Assembly (NCBI RefSeq): GCF_016411825.1
Contig: NZ_JAEKMH010000001.1
Location: 1,302,001-1,366,000, forward strand
Reading direction: 5' to 3'
DNA: 64,000 bases
DNA from: Devosia sediminis
GTDB taxonomy: Bacteria; Pseudomonadota; Alphaproteobacteria; Rhizobiales; Devosiaceae
Part shown: piece by piece, positions 1-9,217 of the stretch
Layout: each line of letters begins with the position of its first letter
How positions within the stretch are numbered: position 1 is the stretch's first letter
Program-made: the position numbers and the translations under genes
Notes under the pieces: model-generated
Database searches by the model: none
Seen by the model: the letters and a program-made list of their open reading frames with translations, nothing else
What the model was told of the DNA's origin: nothing

Positions 1-1100
1 AGGGCGAACTGCTCTATCGCGGCTACCCGATCGAGCAACTGGCCGAAAAGTCCAACTATCTCGAAGTCTGCTACCTGCTGCTCTATGGCGAGCTGCCGAC
101 CAAGACCCAGTTTGTCGAGTTCGAAAAGCTGGTGACGCGCCACACCATGGTGCATGAGCAGATGCACTACTTCTATCGTGGCTTCCGCCGCGACGCGCAT
201 CCGATGGCCATCATGACCGGCGTGGTCGGCGCCATGGCTGCCTTCTACCACGACTCGACCGATATCAACGATCCGCGCCAGCGCGAGATCGCCTCGATCC
301 GCATGATCGCCAAGATCCCGACCCTGGCGGCGATGGCCTACAAGTATTCGGTGGGCCAGCCCTTCGTCTATCCGCGCAACGATCTCGATTACGCGGCGAA
401 CTTCCTCCATATGTGCTTCTCGGTTCCGGCCGAGGAATACAAGGTGGACCCGCGCATCGCCCGCGCCATGGACCTGATCTTCACACTCCATGCCGACCAC
501 GAGCAGAACGCCTCGACCTCGACCGTTCGCCTTTCCGGCTCGTCCGATGCCAATCCCTTCGCCTGTATCGCGGCCGGCGTGGCCTGCCTCTGGGGCCCGG
601 CCCATGGCGGCGCTAACGAAGCCTGCCTCAACATGCTGCGCGAGATCGGCACGGTTGACCGCATTCCCGAGTTCATCGCCCGCGCCAAGGACAAGAACGA
701 TCCGTTCCGCCTGATGGGTTTTGGGCACCGCGTCTACAAGAACTTCGATCCGCGCGCCAAGGTCATGCAGGCCACGGCCAAGGAAGTGCTGGAGATCCTC
801 GGCGTCGGCAACAATCCGACCCTGCAGGTCGCCCAGGAACTCGAACGCATCGCGCTTGAGGACCAGTACTTCATCGACCGCAAGCTCTATCCGAACGTGG
901 ACTTCTATTCGGGCGTGATCCTTGACGCGATCGGCTTCCCGACCTCGATGTTCACCGTGCTCTTCGCGGTGGCCCGCACCGTCGGCTGGATCAGCCAGTG
1001 GAAGGAAATGATCGGCGATCCGCAGAAGAAGATCGGCCGTCCGCGCCAGCTCTATAACGGCGCCACCGCCCGCGACTATTCGGCGATCAGCAGCCGCTGA
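1..1100 (+). CDS. gltA: Citrate synthase, 5'-truncated by window edge
   Basis: Condenses oxaloacetate and acetyl-CoA to citrate at the entry to the TCA cycle, in the cytoplasm. The frame is open from base 3, so 365 residues are visible and roughly 65 N-terminal residues lie outside the window (family about 430). The catalytic histidine region [10 protein letters not shown], the signature [15 protein letters not shown] and the catalytic aspartate region PNVDFYSG are all present, and the C-terminus is intact. The gene converges on lpxB, and the two 3' ends overlap by 25 bases. The first ATG in the window (132) is internal and is not the start. The call is firm; only the N-terminus is unseen. 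Confidence 0.97.
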   Translation, partial: GELLYRGYPIEQLAEKSNYLEVCYLLLYGELPTKTQFVEFEKLVTRHTMVHEQMHYFYRGFRRDAHPMAIMTGVVGAMAAFYHDSTDINDPRQREIASIRMIAKIPTLAAMAYKYSVGQPFVYPRNDLDYAANFLHMCFSVPAEEYKVDPRIARAMDLIFTLHADHEQNASTSTVRLSGSSDANPFACIAAGVACLWGPAHGGANEACLNMLREIGTVDRIPEFIARAKDKNDPFRLMGFGHRVYKNFDPRAKVMQATAKEVLEILGVGNNPTLQVAQELERIALEDQYFIDRKLYPNVDFYSGVILDAIGFPTSMFTVLFAVARTVGWISQWKEMIGDPQKKIGRPRQLYNGATARDYSAISSR

Positions 1101-2224
1101 TTTTTCCACAGGGACAGGACCTGCTCCGCCGGGTCCTGTCGCTCAAAAGGCGGCAGGCCCGTCTCCATCACCGCGACAAGCTCGTCAAAGGCCACCATCT
1201 GGTCCTGGCGGGCTTTTTTGTTGCCGATGACCTCTGCGATGACGGGGCCGACATTGGCGGCCAGCAACGGCGCTGCGACGATTTCGGGCACTACGGAGCG
1301 CCCGAGGATGATGTTGGGCAGCGACACCGACGGACGGCCGAGCCGGTCGAAGATCCGCGATTGGTGGCGGTCCAGCGCATAGATCACCACCATCGGCAGC
1401 CGGGCGAGCGCCAGTTCGAGGGTGACGGTGCCGGACACGCAGAGCGCTGATATCGCCGAAGCGTAGAGGTCGCGCCGATCCGTCCTGTTGTCGACGATGC
1501 GCACAGGCACACCCCAGGTCCTGGTTTCGGCCTCGAGGCGCGGGCGCAGCCGCTTGAGGGTGGGGATGACCAGTTCGCTAACTTCGGCGCGCGCCGCCAA
1601 CTCTGGCGCAAGGGTGGCCAGCACAGGCAGATGCCGACGCAACTCCCCTGCCCGGCTGCCCGGCAGCAGGACCAGCGGGCCACGATCCACGGCCTCACGT
1701 GCGGGGAGCGCCTCGGCCAGTGCGGGATGGCCGACATAGCGCGTCGGTGGTCCGTCGAGTCGCTCCATGACGTCGGGCTCGAACGGCAGCACGGCAAGGA
1801 CGGCATCGAAGAGCGGCTTCAGCCGCGCCGCTCGCTCCGGATGGCGGGCCCAGACGGAGGGCGCCACATAGAGGATGAGACGCCCGGCAAAGCCGCGCTT
1901 GCGCAGACGCGCGGCCAGAAGGCGCGAAAAATCCTGCGCATCGACGAGCACCACGACATCGGGATTGGTGGCAAGGATGGCGCGCGCCGTCTGTTCGAGG
2001 CGCCAGAGGATTTTCGGCAGGTTGAACAGGACATCGGTGATGCCCATCACCGCCAGGTCGGACATGGGATAGAGGGATTCTAGCCCCTGGGCCGCCAGTT
2101 CGTCGCCGCCGACGCCGGTGAGATCCAGGGATACACGCTGACGCAACCGGGCAACGAGATCGGCCGCGATGCGGTCACCCGACGGCTCGCCGGCCAGGAT
2201 GAAAAGGCGCAGCGTGTCGTTCAT
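1076..2224 (-). CDS. lpxB: Lipid-A-disaccharide synthase LpxB
   Basis: Glycosyltransferase (GT19) joining UDP-2,3-diacylglucosamine and lipid X into the lipid A disaccharide at the inner face of the inner membrane. It is 382 residues, normal for the family. The N-terminal AGEPSGD motif and the central [10 protein letters not shown] motif are visible. ATG at 2224 is preferred over an in-frame TTG one codon upstream, because GGAG lies seven bases before it. It is the last gene of the bamA-lpxD-fabZ-lpxA-lpxB run and follows lpxA by only 17 bases. The lpxI gene that usually separates lpxA and lpxB in this group is not there. Confidence 0.96.
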   Translation of the reverse strand: MNDTLRLFILAGEPSGDRIAADLVARLRQRVSLDLTGVGGDELAAQGLESLYPMSDLAVMGITDVLFNLPKILWRLEQTARAILATNPDVVVLVDAQDFSRLLAARLRKRGFAGRLILYVAPSVWARHPERAARLKPLFDAVLAVLPFEPDVMERLDGPPTRYVGHPALAEALPAREAVDRGPLVLLPGSRAGELRRHLPVLATLAPELAARAEVSELVIPTLKRLRPRLEAETRTWGVPVRIVDNRTDRRDLYASAISALCVSGTVTLELALARLPMVVIYALDRHQSRIFDRLGRPSVSLPNIILGRSVVPEIVAAPLLAANVGPVIAEVIGNKKARQDQMVAFDELVAVMETGLPPFERQDPAEQVLSLWKNQRLLIAE

Positions 2225-2241
2225 CAAGGGACTCCAGGAGG

Positions 2242-3051
2242 CTATTCGGTCTCGTGGCCGTTCCGCGGCAGGAGGATCGGGCGATCCTGCGCCTCCGAGA
2301 TAAAGCGCACGACTTCCTGGACCAGCACGTCGTCGCGGAACAATTCCGCAGCATCTTCAACACGTTCGCGCAGGGTGCCTTCGCTGGCGAAGATCTGCCG
2401 ATAGGCCGCCCGAAGACGATGAATGGCCTCGCGATCAAACTTGCGGCGCTTTAGCCCCACCAGATTCAATCCCGTCAACGTCGCCCGATTCCCCACCGCC
2501 ATGCCAAATGGGATGACATCGCCATCTACCATGGACTGGGCGCCGATGAACGCATGGGCACCAATGCGGGTGAACTGGTGGATGACGCAGGTGCCGCCGA
2601 AAATGACGTTGTCGCCGACCTGCACATGGCCGGCAATGCCGACATAGTTGGCCATGATGACATTGTTGCCGACGATGGCGTCATGGGCCACATGCGCATT
2701 GGCCATGATCAGGCAATTGTCGCCGATCTGGGTCAGCATCCCGCCGTTTTCGGTTCCGGGATTGATGGTGACCGATTCGCGGATCGTGCAGTTTTCACCG
2801 ATGACGAGGCGCGAGTCCTCACCGTGAAACTTGAGGTCCTGAGGCTGGTGCCCGACCGAGGCGAAGGGGAAGATGCGAGTGCCAGCGCCGATCGTGGTGT
2901 TGCCCTCGACCACGGCATGGGACACCAGTTCGACATTGTCGCCCAGCGTGACGTTGGCCCCGACTATGCTGTATGGGCCGATCCGTACGCCCTCACCCAG
3001 CCTCGCCCCGTCGGCGATAATCGCCGTCGGGTGAATCACGGGAGCGCTCAC
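2242..3051 (-). CDS. lpxA: UDP-N-acetylglucosamine acyltransferase LpxA
   Basis: First enzyme of lipid A synthesis, moving a 3-hydroxyacyl chain from ACP to UDP-GlcNAc. The 269-residue protein has the left-handed beta-helix hexapeptide repeats over roughly residues 5-190 (isoleucine/valine-led six-residue units such as ADGARLGEGVRIGPYS), the catalytic-histidine segment AHVAHDAIVGN, and an alpha-helical C-terminal third with LVGLKRRKFD. The length is normal. Its ATG overlaps the fabZ stop by four bases, so translation is probably coupled. The order lpxD-fabZ-lpxA is conserved in most Gram-negative bacteria. Confidence 0.97.
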   Translation of the reverse strand: MSAPVIHPTAIIADGARLGEGVRIGPYSIVGANVTLGDNVELVSHAVVEGNTTIGAGTRIFPFASVGHQPQDLKFHGEDSRLVIGENCTIRESVTINPGTENGGMLTQIGDNCLIMANAHVAHDAIVGNNVIMANYVGIAGHVQVGDNVIFGGTCVIHQFTRIGAHAFIGAQSMVDGDVIPFGMAVGNRATLTGLNLVGLKRRKFDREAIHRLRAAYRQIFASEGTLRERVEDAAELFRDDVLVQEVVRFISEAQDRPILLPRNGHETE

Positions 3052-3521
3052 TCGGGAGCACCAACAATCATCGCCGTAATCTCGGCCTCAGCGATGACAG
3101 CGCCATTGACCTTGGCCTCGGCCTTGTAGCGGCCGACATTGCGGCGGCGGTGCATCTTGGCGATGTGGAACTCGATCGTGTCGCCCGGCCCCGCCGGCTT
3201 GCGGAACTTGGCAGCGTCGACGCCGAGCATCAGCACGATCTTCTTCCCGCCGGCATTGCCATCATGCTTGATGACGATGGCGCCAGCCGTCTGGGCCATG
3301 CCTTCAATGATGAGCACACCCGGGAAAATGGGGTTGCCGGGGAAATGGCCGGTGAAGATGGGCTCGTTATAGGTGACGTTCTTGATACCGATTGCGGATT
3401 CGTCGCCATTGATGTCGACGATGCGATCGATCATCAGGAAGGGGTAGCGGTGTGGCAGTGCTTCCAGAATTTCCGCAATGCTCATGGCATCGAGCTCGGT
3501 CACGGCGGTGGTATCACTCAT
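3048..3521 (-). CDS. fabZ: 3-hydroxyacyl-ACP dehydratase FabZ
   Basis: Hot-dog-fold dehydratase of type II fatty-acid synthesis, converting 3-hydroxyacyl-ACP to trans-2-enoyl-ACP. It competes with LpxA and LpxD for the same 3-hydroxyacyl-ACP pool, which explains its place between them. The protein is 157 residues, with LPHRYPFLMIDRI near residue 18 and the active-site motif GHFPGNPIFPGVLIIEG carrying the catalytic His and Glu. Four-base ATGA overlaps join it to lpxD upstream and lpxA downstream, so the three are translated as one unit. Function is not in doubt. Confidence 0.97.
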   Translation of the reverse strand: MSDTTAVTELDAMSIAEILEALPHRYPFLMIDRIVDINGDESAIGIKNVTYNEPIFTGHFPGNPIFPGVLIIEGMAQTAGAIVIKHDGNAGGKKIVLMLGVDAAKFRKPAGPGDTIEFHIAKMHRRRNVGRYKAEAKVNGAVIAEAEITAMIVGAPE

Positions 3522-4546
3522 CCCCGCTTCTCCCCCTTGGACAGTTTCCGCATAGTGGCGAGTTCACGCCAGAAATCTCTTATATCCTGCGCCGGAGCAC
3601 CGGCAAGTTTGGACCCTTCAGGCCAATCCTTGGTCACCGCTGCGCGGCCATGGATCACCGAGCCGCTGCCAATGCTGAGGTGTCCGGACGTACCCACGCC
3701 GCCGCCCATCAGTACGCCATCACCCACAATGGTCGAGCCGGACAGGCCGCTCATGGCCGCAATCAGGCAATAGCGGCCGATGCGGCAGTTGTGGCCGATC
3801 TGGACCAGGTTATCCACCTTGGTGCCCTCGCCGATCACCGTATCGCCCAAGGCACCGCGATCCACGGTACTGTTGGCGCCGATCTCGACCTTGTCCTGGA
3901 TGATGACCCGCCCCAATTGGGGGATCTTGCGGTTGGACCGGCCGAAATCGAGCCAGCCGAATCCCTCGGTGCCGATGCGAACGCCGGAATGGATCACCAC
4001 GTCGTTGCCCAGATGCGCGCAGTCGATGGTGGTATTGGCAGCGATGACGCAATTGCGGCCAATGGTGACGCCGGCGCCGATGACGGTATTGGCGCCGATC
4101 ACCGTGCCGCGGCCGATTTCGACCCCCGCGCCAACCACCACATTGGTGCCCAGGGTGACGTCGCGCTCGAAGATCGGCGCACCAAGGTCTTCGCGACCGG
4201 ACGCGATGACCGAACGCGTGCTCGACGGATAGAGCGTATCGAGGATTTCAGCGAAGAGATTGTGCGGCCGCTCAAGCGTAATGGCGATGCAACCGGGCGG
4301 GACCGCATCGCGCAGCGCCGGCGCCACAAGCACCGCGCCAGCCTTGGTGCGACGCAGGTCCTCGATATAGCCTGGCTGTGCGGCGAGCACGAGATCGCCC
4401 GGTTCGGCCAGATCGAGTTCGGCCACGCCCGAGATTTCGTAGTCACTGCCGGCAAGGCCATCGGCCAGCTCGGCGCGACCCAGACGGGCCAGAAGCGCGC
4501 CCAATGTCATGGGGCCGGCGAAACGGTGAAAACGGGTGTCGACCAT
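3518..4546 (-). CDS. lpxD: UDP-3-O-acylglucosamine N-acyltransferase LpxD
   Basis: Third enzyme of lipid A synthesis, adding the N-linked 3-hydroxyacyl chain to the 2-amino group. The 342-residue protein has an N-terminal uridine-binding domain (about 1-100), a hexapeptide-repeat beta helix (about 100-290, with units such as VEIGRGTVIGANTVIGAG) and a short C-terminal helix. The catalytic-histidine region appears as LVQIGHNCRIG. It begins 72 bases after the bamA stop, but a strong Rho-independent terminator lies in that gap, so lpxD needs read-through or a promoter of its own. Confidence 0.96.
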   Translation of the reverse strand: MVDTRFHRFAGPMTLGALLARLGRAELADGLAGSDYEISGVAELDLAEPGDLVLAAQPGYIEDLRRTKAGAVLVAPALRDAVPPGCIAITLERPHNLFAEILDTLYPSSTRSVIASGREDLGAPIFERDVTLGTNVVVGAGVEIGRGTVIGANTVIGAGVTIGRNCVIAANTTIDCAHLGNDVVIHSGVRIGTEGFGWLDFGRSNRKIPQLGRVIIQDKVEIGANSTVDRGALGDTVIGEGTKVDNLVQIGHNCRIGRYCLIAAMSGLSGSTIVGDGVLMGGGVGTSGHLSIGSGSVIHGRAAVTKDWPEGSKLAGAPAQDIRDFWRELATMRKLSKGEKRG

Positions 4547-4557
4547 TACATCACTTG

Positions 4558-4594
4558 AAAAAAACAGAGCCGCGGCGCTACCGCACCGCGGCTC
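4558..4594 (-). terminator. Rho-independent terminator after bamA
   Basis: On the minus strand a perfect 9-bp stem (GAGCCGCGG pairing with CCGCGGCTC, 10-base loop) is followed by TG and seven T residues. It lies wholly between the bamA stop and the lpxD start. It would end or attenuate transcripts coming from rseP-bamA before the lpx genes. Confidence 0.85.
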
Positions 4595-4618
4595 AAGAGC
4601 TTTGTCACGCCGATCCGA

Positions 4619-6733
4619 CTAGAGCAAGGTCTGGATGGTGAACTGGAAGACCTGCGTCCGGTCGTCGGTCGACTGGTTCAGCACATGGGCAACGTCGCCA
4701 CGCAGCGGGCCGAACGGCGAGTCCCAGATGAGCGAAGCACCGATCGAGGTGCGCCACGGCTGGTCGTTGCTGCCCGCAACGGCACCGGCACCACCCAGGA
4801 TGTTGCTGGCATCGCCGATCCAGGCCGCGTCAGCCCAAACCGCACCGCTCAGACCGTAGTTCTCGGGCAGGCCGGGGATCGGGAACTCGATCTCGCCGGA
4901 GAGACCGGCATACATCGTGGTGCCCAGATATTCACCGCTCGCCAGGCGCGGACCGAAACCGCGACCAGCAAAGCCGCGGATCAACTGCGAACCGGGAGTG
5001 AAGGCTTCGATCGAATGGACGTTGTTGCCATCGAGGCTGTTGATGACACCCGCCTGGCCACGAACGCTGGCGACGATGCCGCTGTCCGGAACGACCGGCA
5101 CGAAGTAGCGGGCACGCGCTTCCGAGCGCAGCAGGTTGTGATCCCAGCCGATATACTGCTGGGTGAAGGTCGCGTAGAGGCCTTCCGTCGGGTTCTTGGT
5201 GTCATCAAGGCTGTTCCAGGTCAGCGTATAGCCGACGAATGCCTTGTTGAATTCCTGACCGTTGGTAACCAGAGCAGATTTGGGCGCATCATCGTCCTCG
5301 ACGACCTTGCGCTCATATCCGCCAAAGAACTGCGCATTGAGCGCGCTGGTCAGCGGCACACCGAGGCGCAACTGGCCACCCGTGGTCTGGGTACCGTAGA
5401 AGCTGGTGGCGTTCTCGTCGCTGATGCGATGGTACGCATCGACACCGGCCGACACCTTGAGACCCATGAAGCGCGGCTCGGTGAACGAGAAGTCAAAGGT
5501 ACGACCGGCCTGCGAGGCGCCGATGGAGGCACGCAGGAACTGGCCGCGACCAAGGAAATTACGCTCGGTCAGCGAGAGTTCGCCCAGGATACCATCGGTG
5601 GTCGAATAGCCGGCGGTGACGCCGTATTCACCCGTCGAGGTTTCCTCGACATTGATGTTGAGCACGATCTTGTCGGGCGCCGAACCCGGACCGGTCGTCA
5701 CTTCGACCTTGGAGAAATAGCCCAGGGCGTCGATGGCGGTACGGCCACGCACGACCATGGAGCGGTTGAACGGGTCGCCTTCGGCGAAAGCCAGCTCGCG
5801 ACGGATGACGAAGTCGCGGGTCTTGACGTTGCCGGTGATGTTGATGCGCTCGACATAGACGCGGGCGCCTTCGTCGACGAGGTAGGTCACGTTGAAGGTA
5901 TTGGTCGCGACGTCGCGATCGAGACGAGCACGCACGTCGGCGAAGGAATAGCCCTGAGCAGTCGCCTCGTAGGCCATGTCCTCGATCGACTTCTGCAGGT
6001 CGAGAGCGGAATAGGTTGCGCCCTGCCCGGTGCGGACCGTGCCGCGCAGCACGTCGGTGTTGAGGCCATCGATGCTGGTCTCGATACCGACGGCGCCGAA
6101 CTCGTAGGGCTGGCCTTCATTGACGGTGACGTTGATGAAGTAGGTATTGCGCGCCGCGTCGTACTCGGCGACCGAGTTGACCTGGGCGTCGGGGAAACCG
6201 CGATTGGCGTAGTAGAGACGGATGCGCTCGCGATCCACCGCCATCTTCTGCTCATCATAGGTGTCGTCCTTGAGCAGCCAGCTCAGAACGCCCGATTCCT
6301 TGGTGAGCATCGTGCCCTTGAGATTGTTGGCACTGATGGAATTGTTGCCGGTGAAGTTGATCGCAGCGATGCCCGCGCGCTCACCTTCATTGACAACAAA
6401 GACAACGCGGACGCGACCGTCGGCGGTCGCCTCGGTCCGTGCCGTCACCGAAATGGAATTGAAGCCCTCACGGGCATAAGCCTGGCGAATGCTCTCGATA
6501 TCGGCATTCAGACGCTGCTGGGTGAAGACGCCAGAGCTGGAAATGTCGACCATGGCCAGGAGCTGGTTGTCGGGGAAGCGGCGATTGCCTTCGAACAGAA
6601 CCGAAGCAACCAACTGTTCCTGGGCCTGAGCAGACACGACGCCAAGGACGGGCAGGCCCGCCACCATCGGGGCAGCCCCGATGAGGGCGATCGCGGAAAC
6701 CGCGCCACGCAGCAGCTTGGTGGTGTGATTCAT
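4619..6733 (-). CDS. bamA: Outer-membrane protein assembly factor BamA
   Basis: Omp85-family core of the BAM complex, which folds beta-barrel proteins into the outer membrane. The 704-residue protein has a Sec signal peptide (positively charged start, hydrophobic core, cleavage after SAQA near residue 40), a POTRA region to about residue 390, and a C-terminal 16-strand barrel with the conserved RGFAGRGFGPR-type loop (RGF motif) and GASLIWDSPFGPLRGD near the end. The frame is open another 47 codons upstream, but that extension is not signal-like. ATG at 6733, with AGAAGG ten bases before it, gives the expected signal peptide. It follows rseP with a 183-base gap. Confidence 0.95.
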   Translation of the reverse strand: MNHTTKLLRGAVSAIALIGAAPMVAGLPVLGVVSAQAQEQLVASVLFEGNRRFPDNQLLAMVDISSSGVFTQQRLNADIESIRQAYAREGFNSISVTARTEATADGRVRVVFVVNEGERAGIAAINFTGNNSISANNLKGTMLTKESGVLSWLLKDDTYDEQKMAVDRERIRLYYANRGFPDAQVNSVAEYDAARNTYFINVTVNEGQPYEFGAVGIETSIDGLNTDVLRGTVRTGQGATYSALDLQKSIEDMAYEATAQGYSFADVRARLDRDVATNTFNVTYLVDEGARVYVERINITGNVKTRDFVIRRELAFAEGDPFNRSMVVRGRTAIDALGYFSKVEVTTGPGSAPDKIVLNINVEETSTGEYGVTAGYSTTDGILGELSLTERNFLGRGQFLRASIGASQAGRTFDFSFTEPRFMGLKVSAGVDAYHRISDENATSFYGTQTTGGQLRLGVPLTSALNAQFFGGYERKVVEDDDAPKSALVTNGQEFNKAFVGYTLTWNSLDDTKNPTEGLYATFTQQYIGWDHNLLRSEARARYFVPVVPDSGIVASVRGQAGVINSLDGNNVHSIEAFTPGSQLIRGFAGRGFGPRLASGEYLGTTMYAGLSGEIEFPIPGLPENYGLSGAVWADAAWIGDASNILGGAGAVAGSNDQPWRTSIGASLIWDSPFGPLRGDVAHVLNQSTDDRTQVFQFTIQTLL

Positions 6734-6916
6734 ATTGTTATTGCCTTCTGCGACCGGCCCGGAGAATCGCCATGCACAGCGCTCCCCCAAGCTAACTCCA
6801 TGGGACTGTTTTACTGTTTTTTTAACCAGGAACAAGGCGTGAGTGATCACGCGGTTAGTAATTCCTTGGTGCACGTGTATTCGTGCAACACCTTGCGAAC
6901 CAAGGTTAACAAGGGG

Positions 6917-8317
6917 TTAGCGCAGGATTCCGAAATAGTCGAACACCGTGTCGTTGAACAGGGTGAAGACCATCAGGGCCAATACAAGCGCGAATCCAAA
7001 CCTGAATCCGATCTCCTGCACTCTGATGCTTAGCGGCCGTCCGCGGACGGCTTCGACCAGATAGTACAGCAGATGTCCGCCGTCCAGCATCGGAACCGGC
7101 AGAAGGTTGAAAATTCCAATGTTGAGAGACAGTAGCGCCATCAGGTTGATGAGTGCCACGATACCCAGGGTCGCCACCTCGCCCGACACCTTGGCGACCT
7201 TGACGGGACCGCCGAGCTGCTCGACATCGCCCCGGCCGACAAAGAAGTCGCCCAGGAAGGCCGCCGTCCGCTGGATGATGAAACGGATTTCCTCGACGGT
7301 CATGCCGATGGCTTCGATCGGGCCGGGCCGATAGCGCGTAGGTTCTGGCAGGATCGGGGCGGCAGACGTCACGCCGATTCCCACTACGGTTTCGCCATCG
7401 ACTTCGAACGCCCTCGGCGCGAGATCCACCGTGCGGCTCTCGCCATTGCGCGCGACCTCGACGGAGACCGAATCTCCGGCCCGGTCCGCCACAGCCTGCT
7501 GGAACTCCGTGAAATACTGGATGGGCCGGCCATCGACGGCGGTGAACACGTCACCAGCCTCGATGCCAGCCGCCTCGGCCGCGGAACCCGGCACTACCGA
7601 GCCCACCTCCGGCAACAGCACATAGGGCGCGATGCCGATGTCGCCAATGCGCGAGTCGTTTCCGAAGCGATCCGTTGCCTGCAGGGCATCGGGAACGAGA
7701 ACGATGTCCTGCGTCTGACCATCGCGCTCGATGGTCATGGTCACCGCCCGTTCGGGGCTGGTGGCAACCATGCGCATGACATCCTCAAAGCCATGGACCG
7801 CGTAGCCGTCCACCGACAGCACCGTGTCTCCGGCCTCGAGTCCGGCCTCCTGGGCGACCGAATTGGCGGCCACATAGGCGATGTCGGGGGGCGTGATGAC
7901 CCGCCCGTAGCACATCAGCAGCACGTAGAGGATGACGAAGGTCAGCAAGACATTGGCCAGCGGTCCGGCCGCTACGATGGCGATGCGCTGCCAGACGTTC
8001 TTGTTGACGAAAAGGCGCGGCGCCAGGGCCGGATCCACATTGGCCACTGCGTCCGGGTCGGGCACGCTGGCCGGGTTCATGTCGCCCACGAAGCGGACAT
8101 AGCCGCCCAGGGGAATGGCGGAAATGCGCCAGCGCGTGCCGTGCCTGTCATTCCAGCCGATCAATTCCCGGCCAAAGCCCACCGAGAAGGTCTGGATGGC
8201 GACACCATTCCAACGGGCGACCAGATAGTGGCCCATTTCGTGGACGAACACGATGACCGTGAGCACCGCAAGAAACGGGACCAGGTAGGACAGAAGCCAA
8301 TACGCGAAATCAAACAT
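6917..8317 (-). CDS. rseP: Site-2 intramembrane zinc protease RseP/MmpA
   Basis: Cuts membrane-anchored anti-sigma factors and signal-peptide remnants inside the inner membrane. The 466-residue protein has the zinc motif HEMGH at residues 26-30 in the first membrane segment, two tandem PDZ domains (about 125-200 and 205-280), and the second active-site motif NLLPVPMLDGGHLL in a C-terminal membrane segment. This order is standard for the family. It starts 39 bases after the cdsA stop. In many alphaproteobacteria dxr lies in that gap; here there is no room for it. Confidence 0.96.
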   Translation of the reverse strand: MFDFAYWLLSYLVPFLAVLTVIVFVHEMGHYLVARWNGVAIQTFSVGFGRELIGWNDRHGTRWRISAIPLGGYVRFVGDMNPASVPDPDAVANVDPALAPRLFVNKNVWQRIAIVAAGPLANVLLTFVILYVLLMCYGRVITPPDIAYVAANSVAQEAGLEAGDTVLSVDGYAVHGFEDVMRMVATSPERAVTMTIERDGQTQDIVLVPDALQATDRFGNDSRIGDIGIAPYVLLPEVGSVVPGSAAEAAGIEAGDVFTAVDGRPIQYFTEFQQAVADRAGDSVSVEVARNGESRTVDLAPRAFEVDGETVVGIGVTSAAPILPEPTRYRPGPIEAIGMTVEEIRFIIQRTAAFLGDFFVGRGDVEQLGGPVKVAKVSGEVATLGIVALINLMALLSLNIGIFNLLPVPMLDGGHLLYYLVEAVRGRPLSIRVQEIGFRFGFALVLALMVFTLFNDTVFDYFGILR

Positions 8318-8356
8318 GCCGTATCCAAACTCCGCGCGGCCGGCGTCGCCGATGCG

Positions 8357-9217
8357 CTACCAGTGGAGCAAACCCTCGGCAACAGAGCCGAATCCGGCAT
8401 GCGCCACGCCTATGATAACCACCAGGAACACGCCGAATGTGAGGCTGTCGAGCCGGTCCATCAGGCCGCCATGACCCGGAATGATGTCGCCGCTGTCCTT
8501 GATCCGGAAGTGGCGCTTGATGGCACTTTCGGCCAGATCGCCGGTCTGTCCCAGTATGCTGATTGACGCAGAGAGGATGAGGCCGATCCAGAGGGGCGAA
8601 GCACTGATCCAGGACCAGACCAGTGTCCCCGCAATGGTGCCGAGCGCGAGCCCACCCAGAGCGCCGGACCAGGTCTTGGAGGGCGAGATGTCCGGGGCAA
8701 GCTTTTCCCCGCCGATCTGCCGGCCGGTGAAGAAGGCCGCAGAATCGGTCATCCACACCACGGTGCCAAGATAGACCCCGGCCCAGATGCCGGCCGTGCC
8801 GGTGCCGCGCATGAGCAGGATGGAGATGATCAGGGCGCCGAAGAGGACGAGGCCAGCAATGCGCCAGAGACGATCCTCGCGCTCCATGAACAGGGCGGCG
8901 ATGCAGGCGAGCGCGATGGTCGCCACAGCCGCGAGCAGCCCGAAGGCGAGGTAGACGAGGCCCGAAATGCCGACAAGACCGATAAGCACCCAGCCCATGG
9001 GGGTGAGCGGCGCGCGCGACACCATGGTCTCCCATTCGCGGTAAGCGCCGCCATAGACGGCCCCGACCACGGCGGCGAAGAGGTAGCTTCCCACATAGAG
9101 GGCGGTCGCAGTCAGAATGATCAGAACGATGGCGGAGGCAAACCGCGGCCCCACATCGGCCCATGAGCGCCGCGGATTGGTTGCCGGATCTGGCTGGGGC
9201 CCGCCTTTGTCGCTCAA
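8357..9217 (-). CDS. cdsA: Phosphatidate cytidylyltransferase CdsA
   Basis: Makes CDP-diacylglycerol from CTP and phosphatidic acid, the branch point for all phospholipids, in the inner membrane. It is 286 residues with about seven hydrophobic segments and a cytoplasmic N-terminus. The CDP-synthase signature is present near the C-terminus: SAIKRHFRIKDSGDIIPGHG followed by GLMDRLDS. Its ATG overlaps the uppS stop by four bases (ATGA), so the two are translationally coupled. Confidence 0.96.
   Translation of the reverse strand: MSDKGGPQPDPATNPRRSWADVGPRFASAIVLIILTATALYVGSYLFAAVVGAVYGGAYREWETMVSRAPLTPMGWVLIGLVGISGLVYLAFGLLAAVATIALACIAALFMEREDRLWRIAGLVLFGALIISILLMRGTGTAGIWAGVYLGTVVWMTDSAAFFTGRQIGGEKLAPDISPSKTWSGALGGLALGTIAGTLVWSWISASPLWIGLILSASISILGQTGDLAESAIKRHFRIKDSGDIIPGHGGLMDRLDSLTFGVFLVVIIGVAHAGFGSVAEGLLHW

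Noticed and set aside
6734-6874. 47-codon N-terminal extension of BamA
   Set aside because: Reads through the leader region, destroys the signal peptide and has no ribosome site.
4685-7033. 782-residue plus-strand frame opposite bamA
   Set aside because: Antisense to bamA, no ribosome site, and a composition explained by the bamA codons.
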